Notes under the pieces: generated by a model
What the model saw: only the letters and a program-made list of their open reading frames with translations
What the model was told of the DNA's origin: nothing
Databases searched by the model: none
Assembly: GCA_001423545.1 (NCBI GenBank)
Contig: LMOK01000002.1
Span: forward strand, 806,001 to 870,000
Direction: 5' to 3'
DNA length: 64,000 nt
Origin: Orlajensenia sp001423545
Lineage (GTDB): Bacteria; Actinomycetota; Actinomycetes; Actinomycetales; Microbacteriaceae
Position numbers and translations under genes: made by a program
Part shown: positions 1 through 7,544 of the stretch, piece by piece
Numbering within the stretch: position 1 is the first letter of the stretch
How the letters are laid out: each line of letters begins with the position of its first letter

Positions 1-145
1 TCATCTGGCCGAGCAGGTTCTCCACGCGCTCGTCAACGGGCAGCGCCGCGTTCCGGTAGGTGGGATCGACGGTGACGGCTGCGGTTCCGGATGCCGCGGC
101 ATCCGTTCGGGCATCCGTCACGCTGGAATCGATGATGTCGGTCAT
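1..145 (-). CDS. GH3 family glycoside hydrolase, N-terminal fragment (runs off window)
   Basis: Only the first 48 codons are in the window. The translation begins MTDIIDSSVTDARTD and ends with DPTYRNAALPVDERVENLLGQM. The DERVENLLGQM stretch is the usual N-terminal entry of GH3 beta-glucosidases and beta-xylosidases (family knowledge). There is no signal peptide, so the enzyme should be cytoplasmic. The ATG lies 4 nt after the stop of the MFS transporter gene, so the two form an operon: import of a beta-linked oligosaccharide followed by intracellular hydrolysis. Substrate cannot be read from this fragment. Confidence 0.72.
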   Translation of the reverse strand, partial: MTDIIDSSVTDARTDAAASGTAAVTVDPTYRNAALPVDERVENLLGQM

Positions 146-149
146 GGTG

Positions 150-1472
150 TTACTTCACTCCCTTGATGCGGTAGACGAGCACGGCGCCGGCGAGGGCGAC
201 GAGCGCGCCGAAGAGGTAATAGACGGTATAGCCGCCGAGCGCCGTGGTGGCGCCGAAGGCGATGATCATCGGGGCGATGGCGGGGGCGATGGACTGGGGG
301 AGCGCGTTGGCGATGTTGAGCACGCCGAGGTCCTTGGCGGAGTCCGCCGCGTTGGGAAGGACCTCCGTGGCGAGAGCCATGTCGACCGACATGAACGAGC
401 CGGCGCCGAAGCCGATGATCGCCTGGGCGAGGAGGACGACCCCGATGCTCGGAGCGAACGCCAGCACGACCAGTCCGACGACCATGACTCCGCCGGCGAC
501 GGCCACGAACGGGCGGCGCTTGCCGATCCTGTCGGAGAGGATGCCGCCGATGGGGCCCGAGATCGCCATCGCGGCCATCGAGGCGAGGTTGGCCATGAGG
601 ATGGTGCCGATCGCGTCCTGCTCGCTGAGCTTGAACTGCTCGACGAGGTAGAACGGCAGGAAGGTGGCGATGCCGGCGTAGCCGAACATGACGAGGAACT
701 TGGTGAGCCAGGTCCAGCCGAAGTCGGGGTGCTTGCGCGGGTTGAAGACGAACGATCCGAAGAACTCCCTGACGCCGTAGCGTTCGGCCGGCTTCTCGGT
801 GAGCACGCGGTCCTTCAGGATCACCACGAACGCGACCACGGCGATCACGGCGATCACGCCGGGCACGACGAAGCGGCTCACGTCGTCGGCGAGGAAGTTC
901 ACCAGGAAGCTGCCCCCGAGGATGCCGAGCGGCGTGGTGAGGCCGACGATGCCCGACACCTTGCCACGACCCGAGACCGGAACCTGGTCGGGCACCGTCG
1001 CGGTCGACGCGGCGAGCACGCCGTTGAGCGCGGCCTGCACGATGCACCAGGCGATGAGCACGATCCAGGTGCTGGTCGCGACGCCGATGAGCGTGAAGGC
1101 GCCGAGGGCCACGAGCACGCCGCCGAGCATCCACGGGCGTCGCATGCCGAAGCGCGAGGACGTGCGGTCGGAGAGCCGACCGACGAGCGGGTTGCAGATG
1201 AGGGCGAACAGGGCGCCGACGCCCATGATGATGCCGAGCTGAGCGGTCGCCTCCTCGGGCGACGAGGTGATGTGCTGCACCTTGAAGGCCATCGAGACCA
1301 TCACCGGGGTGAGCAGAGCGAGGTAGACGCCGAAGTTCGAGACGGCGAGACCGGGGAGGTAGCCGCGAGGCGCCCGTCCGCTCCGTTTGCCCGCCGTGGC
1401 CGATTCGGCCAGGAGGAGATCGGACTGCGCGCCGAGCGAGGTCGCTGCGCCAGCCATTGACGACTCTGTCAT
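150..1472 (-). CDS. MFS sugar transporter
   Basis: A 440-residue, 12-helix major facilitator protein. An MFS A-like motif (GRLSDRTSSRFGMRRPW) follows helix 2, and the second half carries a matching loop (GGILSDRIGKRRPF). A hydrophilic N-terminal tail of about 35 residues precedes helix 1. I chose the ATG at 1472 because AAAGGA lies 6 nt upstream; an 18-residue longer reading frame has no ribosome site. Gene order (this gene, then GH3) and the divergent double-TetR regulator suggest a glycoside permease. The exact substrate is inference. Confidence 0.85.
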   Translation of the reverse strand: MTESSMAGAATSLGAQSDLLLAESATAGKRSGRAPRGYLPGLAVSNFGVYLALLTPVMVSMAFKVQHITSSPEEATAQLGIIMGVGALFALICNPLVGRLSDRTSSRFGMRRPWMLGGVLVALGAFTLIGVATSTWIVLIAWCIVQAALNGVLAASTATVPDQVPVSGRGKVSGIVGLTTPLGILGGSFLVNFLADDVSRFVVPGVIAVIAVVAFVVILKDRVLTEKPAERYGVREFFGSFVFNPRKHPDFGWTWLTKFLVMFGYAGIATFLPFYLVEQFKLSEQDAIGTILMANLASMAAMAISGPIGGILSDRIGKRRPFVAVAGGVMVVGLVVLAFAPSIGVVLLAQAIIGFGAGSFMSVDMALATEVLPNAADSAKDLGVLNIANALPQSIAPAIAPMIIAFGATTALGGYTVYYLFGALVALAGAVLVYRIKGVK

Positions 1473-1533
1473 GGGGTTCCTTTCAAATGAACCTGAGCCG
1501 CCATCGGCTCGCGGATGAGCATACATGAAAATA

Positions 1534-1568
1534 GACCACGTGGTAACTCAATGAAGACCGCGTGGTAA
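1534..1568. promoter_or_regulatory. Two tandem operator-like boxes between the divergent MFS and double-TetR genes
   Basis: GACCACGTGGTAA (1534-1546) and GACCGCGTGGTAA (1556-1568) are direct copies whose starts are 22 bp apart, two helical turns. The core ACCACGTGGT is a perfect 10-bp palindrome; the second copy has one mismatch. A further palindromic stretch, GCGGTAACCGC, lies at about 1584-1594. The position between divergent genes and the TetR-like size make these probable binding sites of the adjacent regulator (inference). Confidence 0.6.
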
Positions 1569-1634
1569 TCGGATGCCGTCCGAGCGGTAACCGCGCTGTG
1601 GGAGGATGACTCTCGACCGGACGGAGGGGGACTC

Positions 1635-2885
1635 ATGGGAGTGGTGTTCATCGCCGCCGCCGGCGCCGCGAACGCGCGGGCAGCCAGCGCCGCCCGCACA
1701 CGCGCGACGATCCTCGAGTCGGCCGCCGCCCTGTTCGTCGAGCGGGGGTTCGGGGCGGTGTCCCTCCGTGACATCGCCGCGCAAGCAGGGCTGTCGCATC
1801 CGGGAGTCCTCAAGCACTTCTCCTCGAAGGACGAGATCCTCGATGTGATCGTCGGCGACCTGGAGCAGGCCAACGAGGACCGCATCGGCGAGCGGGTGAT
1901 GGGAGTCGAAGTCTTCGTCGAGATCGCCCGCCATAACGCCCTGCGCCCCGGCTACATCCCGTTGTTCGCGACGCTCGCCGGCGAGGCGACCAGCGCCGCA
2001 CACCCGGCGCACGCTCGATTCCGAGATCGGCACCGGCGCCTGCGCGGTCTCTCGGGGCAGTTCTTCGCGCAGGCCATCACCGACGGCGAGCTCTCCGCAG
2101 AGACGGATGCCGTCGGCGAGGCGATCCGCCTCGCTGCGGCCTGGGACGGCCTGCAGCTCATGTCGCTCTATCTTCCGGATCGGATCGATGTGCCGGCGAT
2201 GCTCGAGACCCACCTGCGTCAGCTGCAGGGGGTGGCGACGGTCGCCGCCCGGAACTCGGGCGTCGACTCCTCGAATGGGGGACCGACGCTGGACTTCGCG
2301 CCGTGGACGAACGACATCGGCTACGCCCCGGGCCGCAAGCGCCGCGAGCGGATCATCGTGGAGGCCTCCGCCGTCTTCGCCAGTCGCGGCTTCTATGCCG
2401 CGAGCCTGCGCGAGATCGCCGAGCAGGTCGGCATCGGCAAGTCGACGTTGTTGCACCACTTCTCCAGCAAGGAGGAGTTGCTCGCGGCGGTGATCGAGCG
2501 CCGCGACTCCACGATCGGCGAGCGCACGGTCTTCGACCCGCAGACCGATCCGCGCGGCACGATGCTCTCCCTCCCGGACGGCGCGCGCCACGATGCCGCA
2601 TCCGAGCCCGGACTCATCGAGCTCTACGCCGTGCTCTCGGCCGAGGCCGCGGCGCCGTCGCATCCCGCACATGCCTACTTCGAACAGCGCTTCGCGATGG
2701 CGATCGACCGCTTCGCCGGGATCATCAGTCGGCTCGACCTCGGGGCGGGCGTCGATCCGTGGTTCGAGGCGGCCTGGTTGGTCGCCCTGTGGGACGGCCT
2801 GCAGCTGCAGTGGCTCTACGACCCCGACGGCGTCGACGTCGGCGATCAGCTCGAGGCGCACGTGGCGGGGCTGCTGGCGCGCTGA
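1635..2885 (+). CDS. Double TetR-family regulator (two fused TetR units)
   Basis: 416 residues, about twice a normal TetR. Two complete helix-turn-helix units are visible: residues about 23-70 (ILESAAALFVERGF, then SLRDIAAQAGLSHPGVLKHFSSKDEIL) and about 237-285 (IIVEASAVFASRGF, then SLREIAEQVGIGKSTLLHHFSSKEELL). The ligand halves also repeat: WDGLQLMSLYLPDRIDV near 170 and WDGLQLQWLYDPDGVDV near the C-terminus. The gene is therefore an internal duplication, and one chain probably acts as a covalent pseudo-dimer. The ATG follows a strong GGAGGGGGA site. It is divergent from the MFS/GH3 operon and probably represses it. The stop codon TGA lies inside the first unit of the following repeat. Confidence 0.88.
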   Translation: MGVVFIAAAGAANARAASAARTRATILESAAALFVERGFGAVSLRDIAAQAGLSHPGVLKHFSSKDEILDVIVGDLEQANEDRIGERVMGVEVFVEIARHNALRPGYIPLFATLAGEATSAAHPAHARFRDRHRRLRGLSGQFFAQAITDGELSAETDAVGEAIRLAAAWDGLQLMSLYLPDRIDVPAMLETHLRQLQGVATVAARNSGVDSSNGGPTLDFAPWTNDIGYAPGRKRRERIIVEASAVFASRGFYAASLREIAEQVGIGKSTLLHHFSSKEELLAAVIERRDSTIGERTVFDPQTDPRGTMLSLPDGARHDAASEPGLIELYAVLSAEAAAPSHPAHAYFEQRFAMAIDRFAGIISRLDLGAGVDPWFEAAWLVALWDGLQLQWLYDPDGVDVGDQLEAHVAGLLAR

Positions 2886-3005
2886 GGCCCGGGCCCACTC
2901 CGCTCGCTGAGGCCGCGGCTTCCCACCGCTCGCTGAGGCCACCCGCTGGCCGAGGTGCCCCTTTCACCGCTCGCTGAGGCCCCGACGAAGTCGGCGGCCG
3001 AAGCG
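2880..3005 (+). repeat. Cluster of dispersed 3'-end repeat, locus A
   Basis: Four units beginning (CGCT)CGCTGAGGCC start at 2880, 2901, 2927 and 2968. The last one (2968-3005) is full length: it ends GGCCGAAGCG and folds through CGAC/GTCG, GGCC/GGCC and CGCT/AGCG pairs. The first unit contains the TGA of the double-TetR gene. Other copies occur at 6273, 50343, 52608, 55551 and 61283. Confidence 0.85.
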
Positions 3006-3024
3006 CCTCTCGCAGACCCATCCG

Positions 3025-3070
3025 TCGATCGAGTAGCCCGCGAGCGCAGCGAGCAGGCGTATCGAGATCG
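3025..3070. repeat. Second type of actinobacterial intergenic repeat (single copy here)
   Basis: An imperfect inverted repeat running from TCGATCGAGTAGCCCGCGAG to GCGTATCGAGATCG. From memory, similar CGATCGAGTAGC/GTATCGAGATCG elements are scattered through Microbacteriaceae genomes. Only this copy is in the window, between the locus-A repeats and the DUF222 gene. No coding potential is seen in 2886-3184. Confidence 0.55.
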
Positions 3071-3197
3071 CCTCACCGGCCCTCCTCCACAGCCATCCCA
3101 CGACGCCCGCATTTCCACAGCCTGTGGATGAAGAATTCCTGATCAAACTATGGATTCAGTGACTCCAGTGTCGGTGGGTGCCCGTAGCGTGAAGGGT

Positions 3198-4658
3198 ATG
3201 GAATCACTCGGGCAACGGATGCGGGAGGCAGCGGCGGCGAACCGTGCGCTGCTCGCCGAAGCCGCTGCCGTCGGGGTGATGGGCGGCCTGTCGGATCAGG
3301 ATCTGCTGCTGGTCGCTGCCGTGTCTGAAGGCTCCGGCCGCGCCGCCGACGCGGTGAGAGTCCTCACCGCGGGTGAGGTCGCCGACCGGTCCCGTCCGGT
3401 CCTGGGGTCGGAGTCGCTGGCGAAGCGGATGGGGTTCCCCACCCCGGCGGAGCTGCTGGAGCACGTCACCCGGGTGGGCCTGCCGACTGCTCGGGCACGG
3501 CTGCGACTGGGTGCCCAGACCCGGCAGCACACGACCCTGGCCGGTGAGGTGCTGCCGGCGGAGTTCGACGCCGTGCGGGCGGGGTTGGCGTGTGGACGGT
3601 TGGGCATCGACTCGGCGCGCACCATCACCCGCATCCTCGGTCAGGCGAAGTGCGGTGCCCCGACCGACACGTACTCGAGGTTCGTACCCGCCGAGCATGA
3701 ACTCGTCTGCGCGGCGATGGGAGAGCCGGTCGAGCCCGGGGCTGTGGCGGAACCGCCGGTGCCGCCGTCGATCACCGAGATCCAGGCGGGGACGTGGGCG
3801 GCGTATCTGAACCCCGACGGTGCCGAGCCGACCGAGAAGGACTTCGCGTCGCGCGGGTTCTGGTTCAAGCCCGCCCGGAACGGCATGATCCCGTGCGGTG
3901 GCCTCCTTGCTCCCGAAGTCGCCGGTGTCATGCGGGCGGTGTTCACGTCGATGACCAATCCGCGGCAGTCGGAGAGGTTCATGGCCGAGGAGGATCGCGC
4001 TGCTCTCGAACTGCGGGCCGAGCAGGAGGGCCTGGATGCGGTGCAGCTCAAGGATCCCCGAACCCGCAGCCAACGTCAGCACGACGCTCTGGCGACGGTG
4101 TTCGATATCGCCGGCAGGTCGGGGGAGCTGCCCACGCTGGGCGGGGCATCGCCGACGATGGTCGTCACAGTCCACTCTGCCGATCACGAGTCGGGCCACG
4201 GGGTCGGTCACGTCGACGGACTCGAGACTCCCATTCCCTTGGTCGCGGTGCGGCAGTTGTGCTGTGCGAACGGCATCCAGCAGGTCGATCTCGCCGCGAA
4301 CGGGAGGATTCTCGCGCTGGGCACCACGGAACGGTGCTTCAACCGGGCGCAGCGTCGGGCGATGGACGCCCGCGACGGCGGCTGCGTCATCTGCGGACGC
4401 CCCGCCGTCGAGACCGAAGCGCACCACGTCGTGCCGTGGGCGGTCGAACAACGCACCCACGTCGACAACGGGGTGCTGCTCTGCTGGTTCCACCACCGCA
4501 CCATCGAGACCCGTGGCGGCTGGCGGGTGCGCATGGTCGATGGCAGCCCTGAGGTCATGCCCCCACCCGAACTCGGACCGCCCGAGTGGCGACCAGCACG
4601 ACGATCCCGAGTGAGACAGACCGACACGCTCCGACACCGGATGCGCACCCGGCAGTGA
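3198..4658 (+). CDS. DUF222 / HNH endonuclease domain protein (13E12 family)
   Basis: 486 residues. An alpha-helical DUF222 region fills about residues 1-340. The C-terminus holds an HNH nuclease motif: CVIC (Cys396 and Cys399), AHHVVPW, DNGVLLCWFHH. Such proteins are multi-copy in actinobacteria and their role is unsettled; DNA cleavage or repair at mobile loci has been suggested. I chose ATG 3198 because TAGCGT stands 7 nt upstream, fitting a leaderless start; an in-frame ATG at 3150 would add 16 residues. The flanking repeats fit a mobile or recombining locus, but no transposase or target duplication is seen. Confidence 0.85.
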   Translation: MESLGQRMREAAAANRALLAEAAAVGVMGGLSDQDLLLVAAVSEGSGRAADAVRVLTAGEVADRSRPVLGSESLAKRMGFPTPAELLEHVTRVGLPTARARLRLGAQTRQHTTLAGEVLPAEFDAVRAGLACGRLGIDSARTITRILGQAKCGAPTDTYSRFVPAEHELVCAAMGEPVEPGAVAEPPVPPSITEIQAGTWAAYLNPDGAEPTEKDFASRGFWFKPARNGMIPCGGLLAPEVAGVMRAVFTSMTNPRQSERFMAEEDRAALELRAEQEGLDAVQLKDPRTRSQRQHDALATVFDIAGRSGELPTLGGASPTMVVTVHSADHESGHGVGHVDGLETPIPLVAVRQLCCANGIQQVDLAANGRILALGTTERCFNRAQRRAMDARDGGCVICGRPAVETEAHHVVPWAVEQRTHVDNGVLLCWFHHRTIETRGGWRVRMVDGSPEVMPPPELGPPEWRPARRSRVRQTDTLRHRMRTRQ

Positions 4659-4690
4659 GAATCACGGGTCGAGCGTCGCCACCTCACCGG

Positions 4691-5263
4691 TCAGCGGTAG
4701 TGCTGTTCGCCCCGTTCGGCTTTCTCGATGACATCGCGGATGCGCGCTGCACGCACGGCCGGCGTCTTGATGTTGCCGATGCGGAAGTAGACCCTGAAGC
4801 GGTCGAGCTTGGTGAGGGTCTCGAAGAACGCCGCGGCGTCGGGACTGTTGTCGAGCGCGATCTGGAGGTCGGGCGGTGCCACGGCGTCCTTCTGCCGGTA
4901 GGCGGCATCCCAGCGGCCGTCGGCCCGGGCGCGTTCGACCTCGGCGTGGCCGCCGGGCCGCATCCGTCCCTCCTCGATCAGGCGGGCCACGTGCTCGCGG
5001 TTGATCTGCGACCACGGGCTGTTCTTGCGGCGCGGTGTGAAGGCCTGCAGCGTGTAGTCCTCGTCGAAGCGGCCGGCCTGACCGTCGATCCAGCCGTAGC
5101 AGAGGGCGACGTCGAGGGCCTCCGACCAGGTGATGCCCGGAGCCGAGGAGTTCTTCTTGCGGAGCTTCAGGCGCACGCCGCCGTCGTCGGGCGTTCCCGA
5201 GAGGTACGCCTCCCACTCCTCGATCGTGACGTCGAGGATCGGCTTGTCGGCAAAGCTCACCAT
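4691..5263 (-). CDS. YdeI/OmpD-associated (bacteriocin-protection-like) protein
   Basis: 190 residues. The N-terminal half matches the YdeI/DUF1905-associated family: a WEAYLSGTPDDGGVRLKLRKKNS stretch, then ALCYGWIDGQ and FTPRRKNSPWSQIN. The C-terminal part (LDRFRVYFRIGNIKTPAVRAARI) is also typical. Function in actinobacteria is unknown; the name comes from an E. coli homologue tied to outer-membrane stress, which cannot apply directly here. Start 5263 (ATG) is preceded 7 nt upstream by TAGCGT on the minus strand. Convergent with the DUF222 gene. Confidence 0.8.
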   Translation of the reverse strand: MVSFADKPILDVTIEEWEAYLSGTPDDGGVRLKLRKKNSSAPGITWSEALDVALCYGWIDGQAGRFDEDYTLQAFTPRRKNSPWSQINREHVARLIEEGRMRPGGHAEVERARADGRWDAAYRQKDAVAPPDLQIALDNSPDAAAFFETLTKLDRFRVYFRIGNIKTPAVRAARIRDVIEKAERGEQHYR

Positions 5264-5282
5264 GGCTACGACGCTAGCGCGC

Positions 5283-5332
5283 CCCAGCGACGTGCGCCCC
5301 ACCGACCTGCGCCCTACCGACGTGTGCCCTAC
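5283..5332. repeat. 15-bp tandem repeat between YdeI-like and GNAT genes
   Basis: Three and a third imperfect copies of a 15-mer, of form CCCACCGACGTGCGC, begin at 5283, 5298 and 5313. They lie between the YdeI-like start and the GNAT stop. No palindrome is evident. May be a simple slippage repeat. Confidence 0.6.
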
Positions 5333-5344
5333 AGCGTGTGCGGG

Positions 5345-5929
5345 CTACCGGCGTGAATCCGCCACCTCCATGCGCATCACCGTGTTGCCCTGGCCCTTGG
5401 GTCGCACGAAGGTGAAGCCCACCCGTTCGTACAGGGTGCGGGTGGCGTTGTAGAGGAAGGACGCCGACACCTTCTTCCCCGGAGGAACGTCGTGCGGGTA
5501 GCCCTCGACCGTGCCGCCGCCCGCCTCACCGATCAAGGCGACGGCTCCGCGCACGGCGAGTTCGGCGACACCGTCGCGACGGTGGTTCTTGTCGACGAAG
5601 AGACAGGTGATCCTGTAATCGGGCAGGCTGTCGAGGGTGGCCAGGTACTGCTTCTGATGATGGATGACCGGCAGTTCGGCTGGGGTTCCGTACTCGGCCC
5701 AGGCGATGGCGGTCTCGCCCTCGAACACCAGCGCGGCGTGCGCCCGACCCTCCCGCACCAGTCGTTCCTTGTAGGCGCGGTTGCCCTCGGCGGTCTGACC
5801 CTTCTCCGCGCAGGCCGGATGGAACCAGGTGCACCAGCATCCGCCCCACACCCCGTTGTGACGCTCGGCCAGATCGGCGAAGGCGTCCCAGGTCTCCGCG
5901 GTCAGCGGCCTGATCTCGTGGTCGTCCAT
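5345..5929 (-). CDS. GNAT family N-acetyltransferase
   Basis: 194 residues with a GNAT fold in the second half: the beta4 segment ITCLFVDKNHRRDGVAELAVRGAV carries the acetyl-CoA loop, and YERVGFTFVRPKG is the usual late motif. The N-terminal part has GGCWCTWFHP, seen in a subfamily of uncharacterised bacterial acetyltransferases. Substrate unknown. ATG 5929 has TAGAGT 8 nt upstream on its strand. Divergent from the Dabb gene with only 47 bp between. Confidence 0.82.
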   Translation of the reverse strand: MDDHEIRPLTAETWDAFADLAERHNGVWGGCWCTWFHPACAEKGQTAEGNRAYKERLVREGRAHAALVFEGETAIAWAEYGTPAELPVIHHQKQYLATLDSLPDYRITCLFVDKNHRRDGVAELAVRGAVALIGEAGGGTVEGYPHDVPPGKKVSASFLYNATRTLYERVGFTFVRPKGQGNTVMRMEVADSRR

Positions 5930-5976
5930 GTCGCGGAACTCTACGACTGCTCCGCCGTCAGCGCTACGGTGGAGCG

Positions 5977-6282
5977 GTGATCCAGCACACAGTGAGCTTC
6001 GTCCTGCGGCATCCGAGCGATTCGACGGAGGAGCGTGCCTTCCTCGCGGATGCCGCCGCCATCCTTCCCGCCATCCCGGGAGTCGAGAACTTCCGCATCT
6101 CCCGTCAGGTCAGCGAGAAGAGCAGCCACGACTTCCAGTTCTCGATGGAGTTCCCGGATGCCGCTGCCTACGCCGCGTACAACGGGCATCCCGCTCACGT
6201 GCAGTTCGTCGAGACGCGCTGGGTACCCGAGGTGGCCGATTTCCAGGAGCTGGACCTCGTTCCGTTCACGCTCGCTCGCTGA
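5977..6282 (+). CDS. Dabb (stress-responsive alpha/beta-barrel) domain protein
   Basis: 101 residues forming a single dimeric alpha/beta-barrel domain: it starts IQHTVSFVLRHP, has the AAAILPAIPGVENFRISRQVSEKS middle, and ends HPAHVQFVETRWVPEVADFQELD. Small Dabb proteins act as stress proteins or small-molecule lyases/oxygenases; nothing here decides which. Starts at GTG 5977 with TACGGT 6 nt upstream, fitting a leaderless mRNA. Its stop TGA (6280-6282) lies inside repeat copy B. Confidence 0.82.
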   Translation: MIQHTVSFVLRHPSDSTEERAFLADAAAILPAIPGVENFRISRQVSEKSSHDFQFSMEFPDAAAYAAYNGHPAHVQFVETRWVPEVADFQELDLVPFTLAR

Positions 6283-6310
6283 GGCCCGGACGCAGTCAGC
6301 GGCCGAAGCG
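6273..6310 (+). repeat. Dispersed 3'-end repeat, copy B
   Basis: Full-length copy: CGCTCGCTGAGGCC, a central GGACGCAGTC, then GGCCGAAGCG. It overlaps the last codons and TGA of the Dabb gene, in sense orientation, between convergent genes. Confidence 0.85.
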
Positions 6311-6315
6311 CCCCC

Positions 6316-7377
6316 TCAGCGGCGGGGGATCGTCGATCCGCGAATGACGAGGCGCACCGGAAGGTGCTCGGTTCCTCCGGACACCTCGGTGCTGCCGGCG
6401 CCGCTGGCCCCGCCGGCCCCGTCGAGCGCGTCGAAGATGCGCGTTGCCGCCACACGCCCCAGCTGCTGCAGGTTCGCGTCGATGGTGGTGAGTCCCGGGC
6501 GCGAGTTGGTCGCGAGGATCTCCCAGTTGTCGTAGCCGATCACGGCGACGTCGCCTGGCACGTCGCGGCCGAGGTCGCGGAGGGTGTCGAGGGCTCCTCG
6601 GGCGATCTGGTCCGATCCGCAGACGATGCCGTCGACATCGGGGTACTGGCGCAGCAGCATGGCCGAGGCGTCGCGGCCCCAGTGCTCCGACCAGTCGGAG
6701 TACATCGGCGATCCGACGAGCTCGAGGCCGGCATCCGTCAACGCCTCCGTCACGCCGACCGCGCGGTCCTGGGCCGCAGCGAATGCCGGGTCGCCCGAGA
6801 TGAGGGCGATGCGGCGACGACCGCAGGAGAGCAGATGCTCAACGGCAAGGCGGCCACCGGCGCGGTTGTCGGGGGTGATGGAGATGTCGGTCGGGTCGTC
6901 CGACGGCGCGTAGGCGTAGACCACCGGAACCGGGATGTCGTGGCCGAGCGAGGGGCGCGGGTCGGTCTGGCGCCCGACGACGATGATGCCGTCGACCCGG
7001 CGGGTGAGCAGAGCCTTGAGGTGGTGCTGCTCCCGGATGGCGTCGCCTCGCGCATCGCACAGGAACACGTTCACCTGCCCGGCGCCGAAGGCGTCTTCCG
7101 CACCCATCAGGATCGGGATGACGAAGCGGCCCTCGAGGTCGCTGGTGAGGAGACCCACCGTGCCGGTGCGCCCGTTGATGAGGCCGCGGGCGAGTTCGTT
7201 GGGGGTGAAGGAGATCTTCTCGGCCGCGGCCATCACGCGCTGGCGGGTGGCTGGCGCGACCTGATCGCGGCCGTTGATGGCCTTCGACGCCGTGGCGATG
7301 GAGACGCCGGCGAGCTTGGCGACATCGCTCAGGGTCGACGCACGTCCGGCCGACCCGCCCGCTTCCCGCTCTGCCAT
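6316..7377 (-). CDS. LacI-family transcriptional repressor
   Basis: 353 residues. N-terminal LacI helix-turn-helix at about 15-60 (TLSDVAKLAGVSIATASKAING, then DQVAPATRQRVMAAAEKISF), followed by a periplasmic-binding-protein-like sugar domain (GTVGLLTSDLEGRF, LSCGRRRIALISGD, DVAVIGYDNWE). ATG 7377 is preceded by GAGGGG; a 58-residue upstream extension of the frame covers the operator region and is not credible. It is divergent from the binding-protein/permease/GH127 operon and probably represses it when the sugar ligand is absent. Operator-like boxes lie at 7393-7405 and 7453-7468. Confidence 0.92.
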   Translation of the reverse strand: MAEREAGGSAGRASTLSDVAKLAGVSIATASKAINGRDQVAPATRQRVMAAAEKISFTPNELARGLINGRTGTVGLLTSDLEGRFVIPILMGAEDAFGAGQVNVFLCDARGDAIREQHHLKALLTRRVDGIIVVGRQTDPRPSLGHDIPVPVVYAYAPSDDPTDISITPDNRAGGRLAVEHLLSCGRRRIALISGDPAFAAAQDRAVGVTEALTDAGLELVGSPMYSDWSEHWGRDASAMLLRQYPDVDGIVCGSDQIARGALDTLRDLGRDVPGDVAVIGYDNWEILATNSRPGLTTIDANLQQLGRVAATRIFDALDGAGGASGAGSTEVSGGTEHLPVRLVIRGSTIPRR

Positions 7378-7392
7378 GCCCTGCTCCCCTCG

Positions 7393-7405
7393 CGTTTCGT
7401 AAACG
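7393..7405. promoter_or_regulatory. LacI-type operator candidate next to lacI start
   Basis: CGTTT-CGT-AAACG, a perfect 5-bp inverted repeat with a 3-nt centre, 16 nt upstream of the LacI ATG. Probably autoregulatory. Confidence 0.5.
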
Positions 7406-7421
7406 TTACAGGATGTCGCAC

Positions 7422-7479
7422 TTGACGGGGTGGATTGCCCCGCGATACCGTACCGAAAAGCATTTCGGATGTTTCGGTA
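7422..7479 (+). promoter_or_regulatory. Promoter with downstream LacI operator for the sugar operon
   Basis: A -35 TTGACG (7422-7427) and -10 TACCGT (7446-7451), 18 nt apart, precede CCGAAA-AGCA-TTTCGG (7453-7468), a perfect 6-bp inverted repeat sitting where transcription should begin. A further half-site, TTTCGGTA, follows at 7472-7479. This is a classical repression geometry for the adjacent LacI protein. Promoter boxes were picked by eye. Confidence 0.65.
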
Positions 7480-7544
7480 GTTCCTGCCGCGCAGCACAGG
7501 GCCCCACCCGGCCCACTCAATGACGAGTTCGAAGGAGTACTTCC

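Noticed and set aside
3025..3070. Possible insertion-sequence end or attachment site near the DUF222 gene
   Set aside because: It looks like a dispersed intergenic repeat; no target duplication, transposase or integrase is visible.
5283..5332. Short tandem repeat as a CRISPR-like array
   Set aside because: 15-bp units without spacers or cas genes; simple tandem repeat.
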